Source: Pipra filicauda (lineage: Eukaryota; Chordata; Aves; Passeriformes; Pipridae). From it: DNA of 64,000 bases. This document shows, piece after piece, positions 25,636-37,890 of the stretch. The stretch spans positions 550,366-614,365 of the forward strand of contig NW_024104330.1 of assembly GCF_003945595.2 (NCBI RefSeq), in the 5' to 3' direction. Position numbers and translations under genes: made by a program. The notes below the pieces were generated by a model. The model had not been told where the DNA came from. It made no database searches and saw only the letters and a list, made by a program, of their open reading frames with translations. Within the stretch, counting starts at the first letter, position 1. Every line of letters begins with the position of its first letter.

Positions 25636-26654
25636 CTTACAAGATTTGACACTAGATATTTCTACTGAGTCACAACACCCTGACAGTTCACCTTTCTTGT
25701 ACATCAGTGGACGTGTACCAGAGCTTGACTATGCTATTGAGGAAAAGAAATACAAATCACCACTTCTACCTTCTACTGTGCAGTGTGATCTTTCTCCTTT
25801 GGATACCTGGGGACTTAAGGAGCTGTTCTGAAATCCAGGGCACTTTTATAGACAAAGACAGTGTCAGTTGTGTCTTTTCTATGCATGTATTGAGTAACCT
25901 CAATTTATTTATTTTTTTCCTTAGGAAACCTCTACTCTCTTGACTGTTTTTTTCTAAGGAAAAAAACTGTTTTTTTTCTTTTTTGCTTTTCAAAAGAAAC
26001 AAAAACATGCTAATGATTTCTCTGGAATTTTGTCCATCAAGTGCAATCTCTTCTCTTTACTTCTGAAGCACAGAATTTTACAAGGCATCAGTCTGTAATA
26101 GAAATATCCCTTTTCACATCTCATTTTGATGGTAGGATTGATTGCTAAATAGGAAAGTTTGCAAGAACAAGTCATATTCACAGCATGACACTCGGCTAGG
26201 GACACAAGCATGTGTAAGTCTAGGCAGAATTCAGCTGAGTCACAAGGCCCTTCACAGGCTATCAGAGTCCTGTTAACATTTGCCATCTCATATAATTCCT
26301 GCCCTTTAAAATAGCTGTGTGCTGATCTATGCTTACATAGGCATATGTAAGGCATATTATAGGATACCAAATCATTGCTCTGAAAATGGGGGTGTTTATT
26401 TATAATTTCAACATAATTGATTTATATGTACTTTATTTTTTTTCTGTCTTGCCCTTTATCTGATACCCATCCTATAGATTCCCTCTCCTGAGGAATTTAG
26501 AAAGAGCAAACATCCTCTTGAGTTTATTAGGTTAAAAATGCGAAAAACCTTTCATTCTCCTACATAATGTCTCTAACTCCTTTGTTATTCTCTGCACCTG
26601 TTCAAGTTTCAAATTATTCTCTAACACAAGGGAATAGAAAAATATACAGGGAAT
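25636..26654. other. Non-coding DNA, no gene seen
   Basis: Unique sequence with T-rich stretches near 25908-25985. A 126-codon minus-strand frame at 25990-26370 shows no domain. Nothing else is recognised. Confidence 0.45.
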
Positions 26655-26912
26655 TGTGGTGGATTGACCATGGCTGGACACCAGGTGCCCACCAAAGCCA
26701 CTCTATCACTGTCCTCCTCAGCTGGATGGGGAAAGAAAATATAAGGAGAAGCTTGTGGCTTGGGATAAGGACAGGCCTTGGCCAGCAGCAGGTCTGTCTT
26801 GGAGCCATCTGGCATTGGCTCCATGAGAAAAAAGAGAACGTTCTAGCAGCTTCTCACAGAAACTGTCCCTTTAGCCCCCAGTACCAAAACCTTGCCACAA
26901 AATCCCAATACA
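26655..26912 (-). mobile_element. Solo LTR of an avian endogenous retrovirus, internally deleted
   Basis: The segment starts with TGTGGTGGATTGACC and ends with CCCAATACA. It therefore has TG...CA ends, and it is flanked by a perfect 5-bp direct repeat, GGAAT, at 26650-26654 and 26913-26917. Both ends match a familiar avian LTR, whose transcriptional sense is taken as minus because the polyadenylation signal of longer copies lies on that strand. The centre of the LTR is missing: sequence typical of one arm (through 'gataaggacag', about 26771) joins directly to the other arm ('gccttggccagcagcagg'). A 5-bp duplication fits ERVL or ERV1 integrases. No internal retroviral genes flank it, so it is a solo LTR. 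Any open frame across it is accidental. Confidence 0.88.
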
Positions 26913-28109
26913 GGAATAAAAATAAGAACTACAAAGGCTTTGCATATAAGTTGCTAATACTTTGCTTCTTCTATTGTCAACATCATTTTGTCTGAGCGAG
27001 TAGAGTGATATTTTGTTTTTTCCATAGGTGTATCATACCACAGTTGACCAAAACACCAGGTATATTTTCCTTCTCTCCTAGTACTAAATATTGATAAATG
27101 TTGCCCAAAATTTTATATTAGTTCTGGCATTCATGACATCCTGTTTCCATTACTCCAGGACCTCAAGGTCAGTCAGTAATTTCTGTATAGTGACTGGATC
27201 CTTCTTCTTTATTAGTATCCTTTCTACCTTTGAAATATTAGCATGTTTCAAAAGCATTGTGTATCAAGCTGGTCACAATGACAAGTGGATAGGCAATATT
27301 AAGCAAGATGAGGTTTCAGTATTTCAACTACAAAGCTCCCTTCAGCTTAATGTTTTCCTTTGTTGTATTTCAGTTTCTCATGCACCTTCCCAGCCTTCTA
27401 CTAGTTTTGTTTCTTTCAATCTTAATTAATTGTTTCTCTTAAATATGACAGGCTTCACAGAAATTGAAGTAGGTTAGATCAACAGAAGCTGGACTGAAGA
27501 GGAGTTTTTCATGGTATAATGCTATTGAGATGCTTTTCACCAAAACTCACAGGGATATTTAAAATGAAACCTAGACCAGTTGGAAAATCTCTAGCTTATA
27601 TGCTTTGTACAATACTTTAGATTCCTCCTAGTTTCTCAAAAGGGTACAAATATGCAATAGGGTCAAGGTTTTGGCAGAATTCATGGCATTACAAGACTTT
27701 GATAAAAAAAGAGGCAAATCCAGGCAGTTCCAATTCAAATTGCTTTTCATTTGAAGTCAGGGCTATTCAGGCACAAACCCAAGTCACAGGTCTGTGGGTG
27801 CACATCCTGAGCCAGCATTCACTGAAAGTCTTTCAAGGAAACTCGACAGTGTTTATCTCTTATAAAGCTCAAAAGCCCAACAGTGTGAAAATTAGTTTCC
27901 ATGTACATTATAAATTCAACTTCTCTTCATGAAGCATATGTAACAAAGGTGCTAGGAATATAAATTAACATTTCAAAAACGTGATCACATCTTGGAAATA
28001 TAAACTGAGACTGAGCGTGTGAAAAGACACTGAGATCTTATTGATGGGGGTGGTTTTGTTTTTAAATGGCATACCATCAAAATAACAACAACAATAAAAT
28101 AAACAATCC
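26913..28109. other. Non-coding DNA, no gene seen
   Basis: Unique sequence downstream of the LTR's target duplication. The frames at 27091-27429 and 27699-27932 carry no motif. Nothing further is recognised. Confidence 0.45.
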
Positions 28110-28280
28110 AGGCTTGATAGGTTTCATATTGTGATGCAGCATCATGCATATTAATCACCGTAATGAAACTTATCCCAAATAATTCACATGCTGCATAAAC
28201 AGTTCTGTAACGTGAAGCATTTTAATTGTTGGCAAGCACATATTGCTCAAATCTGTGACAATTAGAGCAAAAACTGTGTC
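28110..28280. promoter_or_regulatory. Candidate regulatory block with POU/homeodomain motifs
   Basis: The block contains ATGCATATTAAT (28144-28155), a POU-type octamer-like site fused to a homeodomain core. Additional 'taatgaaac', 'aataattcac' and 'ttaattgttgg' cores lie within 100 bp. There is no simple repeat or reading frame. The assignment is an inference from motif clustering only. Confidence 0.22.
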
Positions 28281-28549
28281 TTTGTACCATTGTCTTTGGA
28301 CTGACTTGTTTTATTCTATCCAAATAATACTTTTAATAAAATCTAAAGATGGACCCTTAGGAAACAGTATGAAAATCCCTTCCTTTTTTCCCAGCAAGCA
28401 ATGGACTTAAAGAAGAGAGGTAGACCATGGTCAAAAGCTTCCACACCTGACAGGTTAAGCCTCTCACACATGGTGGGTTATCGAGTATTTCCAGAATTAT
28501 CGCAGCAGTCTCTATTCAACAGTGTACACTGGTGGTACAGATGATGAAA

Positions 28550-28730
28550 GTGACACAGTTGCTTTCATTATTAACTTCATTATATGATCTGTAACATTAT
28601 TAGCAGCAAGACTGCAAGTACAGAAGGCAAGCTGCTAATGTAATCAAGCACAAGACATTGAAAAATTGTGAATAATATGGTATTTGCATAAAAACAACTT
28701 CTTATTAAAATCACAGCCAGGGCAAAGATC
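28550..28730. promoter_or_regulatory. Candidate regulatory block with perfect octamer
   Basis: A perfect octamer ATTTGCAT, the reverse complement of ATGCAAAT, lies at 28682-28689. It is preceded by several ATTA/TAAT cores at 28568-28645 ('cattattaac', 'acattattagc', 'gctaatgtaatc'). Composition is even and repeat-free. Binding and conservation cannot be shown here. Confidence 0.2.
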
Positions 28731-29090
28731 TCGAAGGTAAACTCAGAAGTTTTTTTAGTAAAAACTTCAATAAATTGTACAAAATCTGAAATAGGGAAGG
28801 AATTTTTCAGAGGTATTATTGTCGATACATGATTCTAATTAATGAGACATTGGTATTTTTTGTTGTCATTCATATTTTAATTTCTTCAAGTAGCCACAAT
28901 CAAGAACCGGAGTCCTGCTGAGGTAAACTGTTTACCCAAATATAAACCCCTTTTTGCTCAAATAGATGATGAGGTAAATTCAATGAGACAAATGTTTAAA
29001 TGGTTGCTGAATGGCAATTGATTTTATTCTGTGCTTAAAGTTAGTATGAACTAAATGGTGTTTCTCTTATTGGACTCTTTTTTCCCCTCC

Positions 29091-29666
29091 ACTCGTGGTT
29101 TAACTCTAGCTGGCAATTAATTACCATGCAGACACTTGTTCACTCCCTTCTCCTTGGTGTAATGGTGGGAAGAATTGGAAAAAAAAGTAAAACTCGTGGG
29201 TTAAGAAAAATTTAATAATTGAAATCAGGTAAAATAAAGAATAACAACAATAATAACAATTATAAAAATAATTTTAATGAAAAGGAGACAAATAAAACCC
29301 AAGAAAAAGAAGTGGTGCACAATACAATTGCTCATCACCCACTGACTGATGCCCAGCCAGTCCCTGAGCAGCAATTGGTGCCTCCCAGGAAAATCCCCTT
29401 TTATATACTGAGAGTGGTTTTCTACGGTATGGAATATCCCTTTGGCCAGTTCAGGTCAGCTGTCCTGATCCTGCTGCTTCCTGGCTTTTTGTGCATCTCC
29501 TCACTGACAGATCATGAGACACTGAAAAGTCCTTGATTCAGAGTATGCATGATTTAGCAACCACTAAAACACTGGTGGGTTATCAACATTATTCTCATAT
29601 CCAAAAAACAGCACTATACCAGCTACTAAGAAGAAAAGTAGTTCTATCTCAGATGAAACCAGGACA
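29091..29666 (-). mobile_element. ERVL-type avian solo LTR
   Basis: On the minus strand the element begins TGTCCTGGTTTCATCTGAGA at 29666. It runs through the 'agctggtatagtgctg' and 'cattcatgctttgaa' regions typical of the common avian ERVL LTR and ends at 'gttaaaccacgag' near 29091. A TATA box (TATATAAAA, 29407-29399) and a variant polyadenylation signal (ATTAAA, 29216-29211) lie in the right order for minus-strand transcription. The R/U5 side carries the expected AT-rich trinucleotide run (29238-29275). Flanks cctcc (29086-29090) and ccacc (29667-29671) match at 4 of 5, a likely decayed 5-bp target duplication. The length, about 576 bp, is close to full. No pol or gag sequence is adjacent. 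The two plus-strand frames of about 95-105 codons inside it are not genes. Confidence 0.9.
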
Positions 29667-31197
29667 CCACCTAAGCTTTCTTTTGTGTTATAGATGCTTC
29701 TGGAAATTATATCTTGAAGAGAAACGACATGCATGGTTGGAGATTTTAGGAACTAATAGAAATACCAAACAGCGTGTATTGGTCCAGTCAGATCATTTAC
29801 GTAAAATGGATCTTTAAAGCAAGATGTCTATAAAAGTCATGTCTTTGCCTTTTGGTCTTTAAATAATAAATTCCTCTGGAAATTCAGAAGAAAGACAGGA
29901 AACCTTTGATTTTCAACAAAGTTTTTACTATGTGTGGAAGTGTAGTCTGTTCCTCTGAAGCCTAAAATTGAACTACAAAAAATCTGAGACCAAAGAAAAC
30001 ACAACTATTCTTATCTGTCTTACTCCTTGGCTTTCAAGCCCAGTGCTGTTCCAAGAGAAATGTTGTGTCCTTTTAATTGCCATAGGGCACTGTTACATCC
30101 AGACTTTGTTTACCTCATTCAAGTGTGATGAGTCCTTGTAGTTACAGCAGCAATGCAACAACATACTCCATGAGTTCTGCCAACAACCAATTACTCCTAA
30201 GTCCATTTTGTGCAAGCATTGATGCTTGTCAGGCAAAAAAGCCACTGTGGGCCAGCATCCATGAAGGTGTTCGGATCTTGAACCTCTGTGAGATGGACTT
30301 AGGTAACTCTGTTCCCTTCCTGACATAACTTGCTGCAACTGTTGGGTATTTGCAGGGTATCTAAAGCAGCGGTTTTAAACACAGTAAGGATTCTGTTTCA
30401 GTCATTAAAGGAAAACACTTTAGTAGTGTTTATGTGTAATTCTACATTTGACATCATCAGGAGCTAAGTTAGGTTCCTTGAGCATGAGATGACTGTTTGT
30501 TAACTGCAGTCATGGGTGGGTTAATTTTACTGAGAAATCTCAAGTGCTGGAGGCCTCTGTAATTTGCTGTAGCACTTGTTCCTCAGGGGAAGTGATTCTG
30601 AACTAAACTTCAAAAAATTCATCATAAAAATATTACCATAAAACAAGATAAGACACACAAATCCCTCTTCAAGAAAATAAATAAAACATCAGGTTTTATC
30701 ACTCTCCTCTAATTAACATGGCAACCGTTCTATTCCTTCCTGGAGCCTCCAGGGCAAATGATGTCAGGTGGTGACATGATGCAAACACCCTGGTGAAAAA
30801 GGGAAGCAGCTGGTGTGTGCTTGAAGAGGGAGTTATTTCCTAGCAATGCAAAGTCCTTTGGAACTCATCTTACACCTTTTGCAGTTAAATAACTTACAGA
30901 TGCTGACAATATGTCAGTGTGGAGAAATTACAGTATGTATAGTATGCAAATTATATACAGTCATGTTGCATTTTGATTTCTCCTCATTTGTATAAATGGA
31001 AAAAATATACAAGAATATAAAGAGAAGTACAGAGGACTGGGTAGCTACAGGCAGAGAAAGCCTTCATTAGTAAGTGAAGTTCTCATGTGACAGAGGAAGA
31101 CACCCACATTTGATGTTTTGATAATACAGTTACAGAGGTAAGAATGAGTTACATTTTTCTTATCCCAAATCCACATCTGTGCATCTTAAGAAATAGC
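29667..31197. other. Non-coding DNA, no gene seen
   Basis: Unique sequence with no supported gene. The short frames at 30093-30338 and 30125-30328 overlap on opposite strands and show no motif. Confidence 0.45.
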
Positions 31198-31223
31198 TGA
31201 TAAACACACATGATAAACACACG
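31198..31223. repeat. 13-bp tandem duplication
   Basis: Units 31198-31210 and 31211-31223 (tgataaacacac plus a/g) match at 12 of 13 positions. A simple slippage duplication. Confidence 0.85.
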
Positions 31224-34200
31224 GATGACTGTGTGATCTATATTATAAGAAGGGTTGAATAGTGGGATCAAAACAACATCTTTGGGCCTATCTGTGATAC
31301 TTTTTTTGTGTGTTAATGGAATAGAATCTATCACACACTCTCAACTAACCCTATATACAGGTCGTTCCATCTACTTCCTGACTCAGTGGCTGAAGTCTAT
31401 CCCAGGACTTTTCCCTTAAGGCAAGTTCAACAGCCTTCATTTTGTTCCTATTGAATAGCATCTACAGAAGACAGCAACAAAACAAGTGATCTGCAATACA
31501 TTTTGCCAGCAGAAAAACTTCGATGATCATTTCTTCAGATGGACCTAGGCAGGGATCTAATCCAAAGGTTAATGTAACGGGATTCTTTCCCTTGAATTCA
31601 ATTCTGTCTAGATGACAGGACTTTTCCTAAACTGTTCTTGACTTTTCCAAATCAGTGGCCAGGGTATATAGTAAACATTCCATTGTATGTGGTACCTTCT
31701 GGTAAAACTCCTCTGAAGCTTTGAAAACATGGAGCATGTGTAGATTGTAAACCCTGATATAGTTGTACAAAGCAACGACAGCTATTTATGCAGTATTCTC
31801 TTACCGGTAACAATATTTCAAGGAGAAGGACAGATGGTGATCCAAGTCAGAGCACAGCTGAGCAGTACAGGGCCTTTATTATGCAAGGCTGGTCAAAGGA
31901 GATGAAAATTCTGAATGTAGAATTCTGAATACAGAGGTCCTTCTTTGTTTGCTTTCCCAGGAATTTGGCCATTGGACTGGCAGTCACAGGACTATGTCAG
32001 CATAGGAATGCACTAACAACACTAAGTGAGGGTTGAAGCCCCATAGTTCAGGCACTCTGCTGCCAGCGCATCCAGAGGAAGCACAGGGTGAGGATGGACT
32101 GAGCCAAGATCTGTCTGTGGAGGTAGGTTTTACCACAAAACCTGGGGCTTAATCTACGTGAATTAATAACAGTGACTCTGCAAAATGACTGCCCCTTATT
32201 AGCTTGTGGCCTTGTTTGCTTGGGAACCATTACAAGAGGTAAGAAATTATAACTAGAGGACAACAGATAATGACGACAGTGATAAGAAAAAGACAGCTGC
32301 TTTCTGGGCATTATAATGGCAAAGTACAATTTGCTGTGCAACTACCAGGAGACAAGCAATGAGATGATAAAAATCTCTGTGTCAGTTCCTTTGAAGTAAC
32401 TGGTGGCCTCAGAAAGTTTCTGCCTTTATAAAAGAAATCCAAAGAGAAAACTTAATGATACCTGAAAGCACAACTGGATTAGAGGAATGAATGCAGCTGT
32501 TTTGGGGGAAGATTTTAGGATGTGCAACAGACAAAATGAAACACCAACACACACCTTCTGTGCTGAGAAGGATCTAGCCTGAAAGCACATAGCAGAAAGG
32601 GCAGATTCAATATGAATTTTTGCAAAAGGCCAACCGTTTACAACCCTGTACACAAGAGTTGAGGCACTGATAACGACAAAGAACAAAAGAAAAATAACAT
32701 ATAGTGCAAATAACTAATGATTCATGAGTGGATCCAATAAAAAATGTAATAAATTAAGGTCTTTGTGATGACATGTAAGTTTGTTTATCCTATTAGAAAG
32801 GCAATCCCAGAGAATTGCTTCTCATTCATTTAGCATCATGGAGTACCTTAGCACAGCATCTTGCCAAATGTTTAATTTAAAAGACATTACTCTAGAGTAT
32901 GTTATGACTCATTTTACAGATTAAAAAACATCTCTTAAAATGGAACCTGTTAGAGGATCTGTGCTTTCTTCTGATTTCATCCAAATTGTCAGTGTCTGCA
33001 TGAAAGGTCGATTTTGGGGAAAAATGGCAGCAGCAGAAAACAGCAAGTCATATTAACATTCTGACTTTGATGGACTATTTAGGGAACATATGGTCCTGAT
33101 TGTCAAGACACTTGTTTTAAATGACCTGGAGTATTCTACATGAATTCAGCTACATGCCACAGACAGTAGGAGGGTAAATACTCTTCTCTTTTTTTTTTTT
33201 TTCTTCAAAGAAAGAAACTCTGGAGTAGATTATAAGTGACACTGCAACTTAATTCACATCCAAAGAATTCTAGTTTGCTGAAAGATATAACATCATATAT
33301 GTCATATTGACTCCTTGCCATTCTGCCACAGTGCAGACTACTACCTGAACTGATGCAGAATTAGTAAGCCAATGTGCTATCAGCCTAACAAACTGCAGTT
33401 TATAGCTACAACTAGCTGTAAATCTCCAAATGACAGAAAGAATAACCACAAGAACCCAGTTTTTCAAGTATTAAATGGTGAACTATGAACCATTCTTCTC
33501 ATCCTTCTGCCCTAGAAAAGCAGGTTCTGAGGTCTTTTTCTTATTCAGATCCAAAACAGTAATTCTTCAGGCTTTTCCTGTAATGTCAGTAATGTGTAGT
33601 CTCTTCATATATTTGCATACAAGATGAGGAGTGTAGCCTATGTGCAAAACATTTTTTTGTGAGGAATCAAACAGGCTGTTTTATTAACAATGGTATTTGT
33701 TGGGTACATTTAATGATTTAGACACGATTACTGTGAAGACTGATCTACAGACAGACTTTCAAATTAAACAAACCAAATGAGAAAACAGCTCCTTCATTCA
33801 ACCAACATGGCAAAAAAAAAAAAAAATAATAAAAAGAGCTGACTTTTGTTACAAATTGAATCATGTGTTCCATGCCAGTTGGATCTATTATGTCAAGTTC
33901 AGCCAGCCCCTGTTTCTACTATAACCTTTGATGGTAGGAAAATATTGCTAGTGCAGCAAGAGTAGAAACTTTCAGCACTTTTCCAGCTCCTATGTGAAGT
34001 CTTGGAGACATTTTCCAGAGCCTGAAATGCTGACAGTGTTTGTATGCCCTTTTAGAAGAAAGGAAACATGCAAAATACAAAAAGTGGGTGATGTCCTTTC
34101 CACAGCTTATAGTTCAAGTTCTGTTGTGACGATCTAGAGTAGTCCCTTTGCATTTACACTTAGATAACATCCTTGCCTGTTTGAAACTTACACACAACAA

Positions 34201-36039
34201 TATTTTCTCACCATGTTCTTGATGTTAATCAGCACAAAGAGCAGTAAGAATGAAAAGGTGAAAACTTCACCATTTGAAATTTAATTACCAAAACAAGAAG
34301 AATGTAGAAAATAGCATAAAATTACTCTTTTCCCCCCCACCACTGTCACTTTTCTAAAACTAGAAAAAAGTATTCTTGACTTCTTTTTAGCATTGTTTGA
34401 CAATTTAGGAATAATTCTGCAACTTCCATGTAAGATTATTTTGATAAGAACAGCACCAGAGATCTAGAGGCACAGAGACTGAAAGCAAGTTCATTAGATT
34501 CACTATGTATTTACACCAAGGGATTGTAACTTAACAAATAACAATCTTGGTGAAATTACAACAGCATTGGAAATCTGCAACATCATTGCAAACACAACAA
34601 AGAACATCCTGGCCTAAAACAACAATAACTGAAAACAAGAGATCGATAAGTTTTTAGAAGGATGATAGAAGAGCCAATGAAAAAAATTTGGCAGAATAAT
34701 ATAATACACATTAAAATAGCCTCATTGATGCATGTCTAGGTGCCAATACTGTCATTTAAGGTGTAACTTTAAGCATTCTGATTCTGATCAATATGCTCTC
34801 CTTTCTGAAAAAGAGATTAAAGCCCAGTGATATATGACTACTTTTTATCCATGTTCAATATAATCACTGATCCACCATTTTCAATCAGCACTTCTAAGGA
34901 TGTGATAGAGGTCCCTATTTAATCTTTTGTCAGACTCTGAAAGGCCCAAGAGGACAGTCAATAAACACTTGTCAATAAATACTCTGGAGGCTGGGTGAGA
35001 GTTACCTTTAATTTCCCACTGGAAAAACTGCTTGTATATGCCTTGTCCTGTGATGACAGAGTGAAATGTGTAGGCTTCCAGATGTATGTATATAAATCAA
35101 ACACTACAACTGTATGCAGAAGATGTCTTCAGAGCATCAGGAGATGGATCTGGCTGCAAAAACCCTTGGTTCAAACCATTTCTGGAATAAATGATGAATT
35201 CTGTGGACCTCTCAGTTCTTGGTTGGAATTTAACAAGATGTTCTGACCTTGTCTGACTCTGATCTCAGCTCAAGAATTTGCCATCATAGGAGAACTAAAT
35301 AAAACCACCTAGTTTTCAAAGATAAGGTGTCTTTCTGTTAATGAAACAGAGTTTAATACCGACTGCTTGTTGTATTAACTTGTGCTTCTCATTGCTCCTC
35401 TCAGCAGTTTCTAAGATTCTTCACTCAATGCAAAATCAAACACATTTGTGAACTCCTCAGGCTATTCATGCACACAGAACCAAATAAAACCCCACTGCTA
35501 TAACACAGAACAGTAAGCATTCTTATAAGTTTCCCATCCCTGAAAACATCAGATGGAAAAAGTGTGCCTTACATAAAATCAAAGCACAACTAATGCTTGT
35601 GTTTTTGCTAAAATATTATTAAGAACCTTATATGTGTCTAGTGTGATAGAACACTTGGAGGTACAGAAGGTTCTTGCCACAGGGAATGTGTGCTGTCACT
35701 ATGTGTGGTGGTGTCTGACTGTGGATAGTAATTATTGTGGTCAGTATCTCTTTAATGCTTTTTATGGCACTCAGATGCTGAATGAACCAAGTCTTCCACT
35801 GCTATCAGTGATCAAGAAGTTCTAGAAAAATTCATAGAGAACTCTTCCTCTCACATCATCATTTTACTTACTGAATGATTTACGTTATCCAGGACTGGTA
35901 CAAAATGGTGAATGAGTACAGATAGCAGTTAGATTATGCTGGAATATATATATTAGCAATTTGATATCCTCAAGTGGTCCTTTCTGGGTGTAAATTTGTC
36001 TCACATTTATAGTAGAAGGCATAAGGTATTGGATCAAGG
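31224..36039. other. Non-coding DNA, no gene seen
   Basis: About 4.8 kb of unique AT-rich sequence. It contains a T14 run (33189-33202), an A15 run (33812-33826) and a small imperfect duplication 'gtcaataaa(c/t)act' near 34958-34983. No exon-like frame, RNA gene or recognised transposon is seen. Confidence 0.45.
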
Positions 36040-36190
36040 GCACCACGTGGGCTCAAGCAGTTTCCCCACAGCCACAGGCATGCACTGGGTTGCCATCAAG
36101 AGCATCCGATTTGGGAGGTGGGGGCACCATGACTTTCTGGGCAGAGACGTGGGGTCTGAGGCTGGGATTGGCAACCTGCATGAGCCTCTT
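36040..36190. other. GC-rich island of unknown origin
   Basis: A sharply bounded stretch of about 150 bp, clearly richer in G and C than either flank. It contains an E-box CACGTG (36044-36049), a GGGAGGTGGGGG run (36112-36123) and a polypyrimidine-CCCACAG sequence at 36060-36069. On the minus strand one frame stays open for about 49 codons (…VPPPPKSDALDGNPVHACGCG…), ending at a TGA near 36052-36054. There is no start context, splice pair or recognised domain. It could be a fragment of an unrecognised LTR, a retroposed exon or a regulatory island. Confidence 0.35.
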
Positions 36191-37781
36191 TTCTGACTCT
36201 CATGTAATGCAGATGTGCAATTTGATAGCTCTAATGAATTGTATCAAATCAAACCCCAAATATTTTTTTTTGCACTGCACTGATTGGTAAAATGACAAAC
36301 CTGGGAATCCTACATTTTATTTACTACCAGTTGATGCAGTAATCAAAGGAAAGGCTTATGCCCAAATTCCAGTGGATAATACATCTAACACGTATGACCC
36401 TTAAATAAGCAGCCTGACTTTAACTGCTGCTTATCTCAGATTTCCCAGTGGCATCTTTATACCATAAGCAAAGTATTATCAGCACTTGCTAGGGACCATA
36501 CAAATGTGTCAGATCTTTGCATGGATCATAGAAGCCCAGAAAGAGTTTGAAGGAAAGATGATAGTGCCATCATTTCTGCTTTATCTAGAAGCCATTGTGA
36601 TTTTCAGTTCCTTCCCCTAGGATGCAGCACACAATTGGTTGTGGGATACTTTTGGGAGTGACACAGTGTGATTTAACACAAGAATAACTGAAAGAGGTTT
36701 CTGCATAGGACTGTTTTACCCAATAATTCTGTTTGGGTTATAACTGGTTGTAGCTACTGGTACCAGTAGATATAATTACACAATAAGTTCACTCTGCAGA
36801 ACAAATAATAATGCTGAAAACTGACATCAATGCATATCAGCTCCAGGCACTGGAAAAAAAAAATTGGCAGGATGTTTTAGAGTGAGTTGATAAAGAGACA
36901 AATCTTTCAAGGTCAGTCACAGCAGTATTGTTCCTAAGAAAATGGATTTTAAAAAATTAGGATATATTTTACACTGGAATTTGGATTCCAGTAGAGTTGA
37001 AAAGATCACCCTGCAAAGTCAGTATTTCTGCTTCCCATGCCTGGAGTCAATAAAGGACATAACTATGGTATTTTGAAATCCTCAAGTTATTATTTTGCTT
37101 AAGTCACACATTTTATTTTCATTTGGTTGCTTGGTCTGTGATAGATCCCGAATTCTCTCATGTAAAAAACACTCTTCAAAGGATTTTTTCAATGACTTAG
37201 TGACAGGTCCCAGAGCACCATGAGTTGAATAGAATTTATTATATTTAACACAAACAGCAATTTTGGCAACATCTATCAGAAGAGTACAAATGATATCTTA
37301 TTATGAAAAAATACTGAAAGTGAAGGAAGGATGAAGTTTCAGTGCACTGCTCCTCCAGGGAAATGACCTTCCTGACCAAATTTGGGTTCATTTGTCTACA
37401 GTGGTTCTCAGCTGTTGACTTGCCAAGTTTAGGTAATCTGATGTGAGAGCATGTCACTAGCGGGCTAGATTCCTAGTAGGAATTTCAACCTCTGAAATGT
37501 CATGTCAAGAATCAAAACATTCTTTTGTTTTCTAGAGAATTAATGCATTTCTTATTTCTTTATGATTATAAGACAAAAAAGAACATAACCAGAACATTGG
37601 AAGGAAAAGAAAAAAAAAAGGAGAGAGAAAGCTGTACCAGAAAAAAAAGTCTAACATAAAAGAATTCTAGATGATAGTCTGATAGTTAATATGTCATACC
37701 ATGATATAAAGTAGCAATTCAGATTGATCACTTTTAAAGACTGAGGTGACAGCTGATCATTTCCTTCAACACTCTCTATAG
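36191..37781. other. Non-coding DNA, no gene seen
   Basis: Unique sequence. A small hairpin lies at 36973-36992 (ACTGGAAT, four-base loop, ATTCCAGT). A 33-base purine-only tract is at 37599-37631. No gene is recognised. Confidence 0.45.
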
Positions 37782-37890
37782 TTCAGGCTAAGTAACTTTG
37801 ACTAGTTTACTTACTATTTGGTTTGAATTTGTGCTTTGGAGGATCTGAGTCAACAATTGTTTGCATTTCTACATCAAGGCTGTAACTTTG
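37782..37890 (+). repeat. Dispersed repeat of unknown family, copy A
   Basis: The core, 37809-37866, aligns without gaps to 39160-39217: 49 of 58 bases are identical, with a 23-base exact match at 37822-37844. Weaker similarity extends left to a shared 'ttcagg' (37782-37787) and right into 'gcatt...acat...aa'. It has no coding potential and matches no repeat I know. See copy B for the partner. Confidence 0.75.

Noticed and set aside
26567..26995. 142-codon plus-strand frame
   Set aside because: Most of it lies in the solo LTR at 26655-26912 and is not a gene.
29219..29817. Two consecutive plus-strand frames of 105 and 94 codons
   Set aside because: Both lie largely within the ERVL-type LTR, antisense to it.
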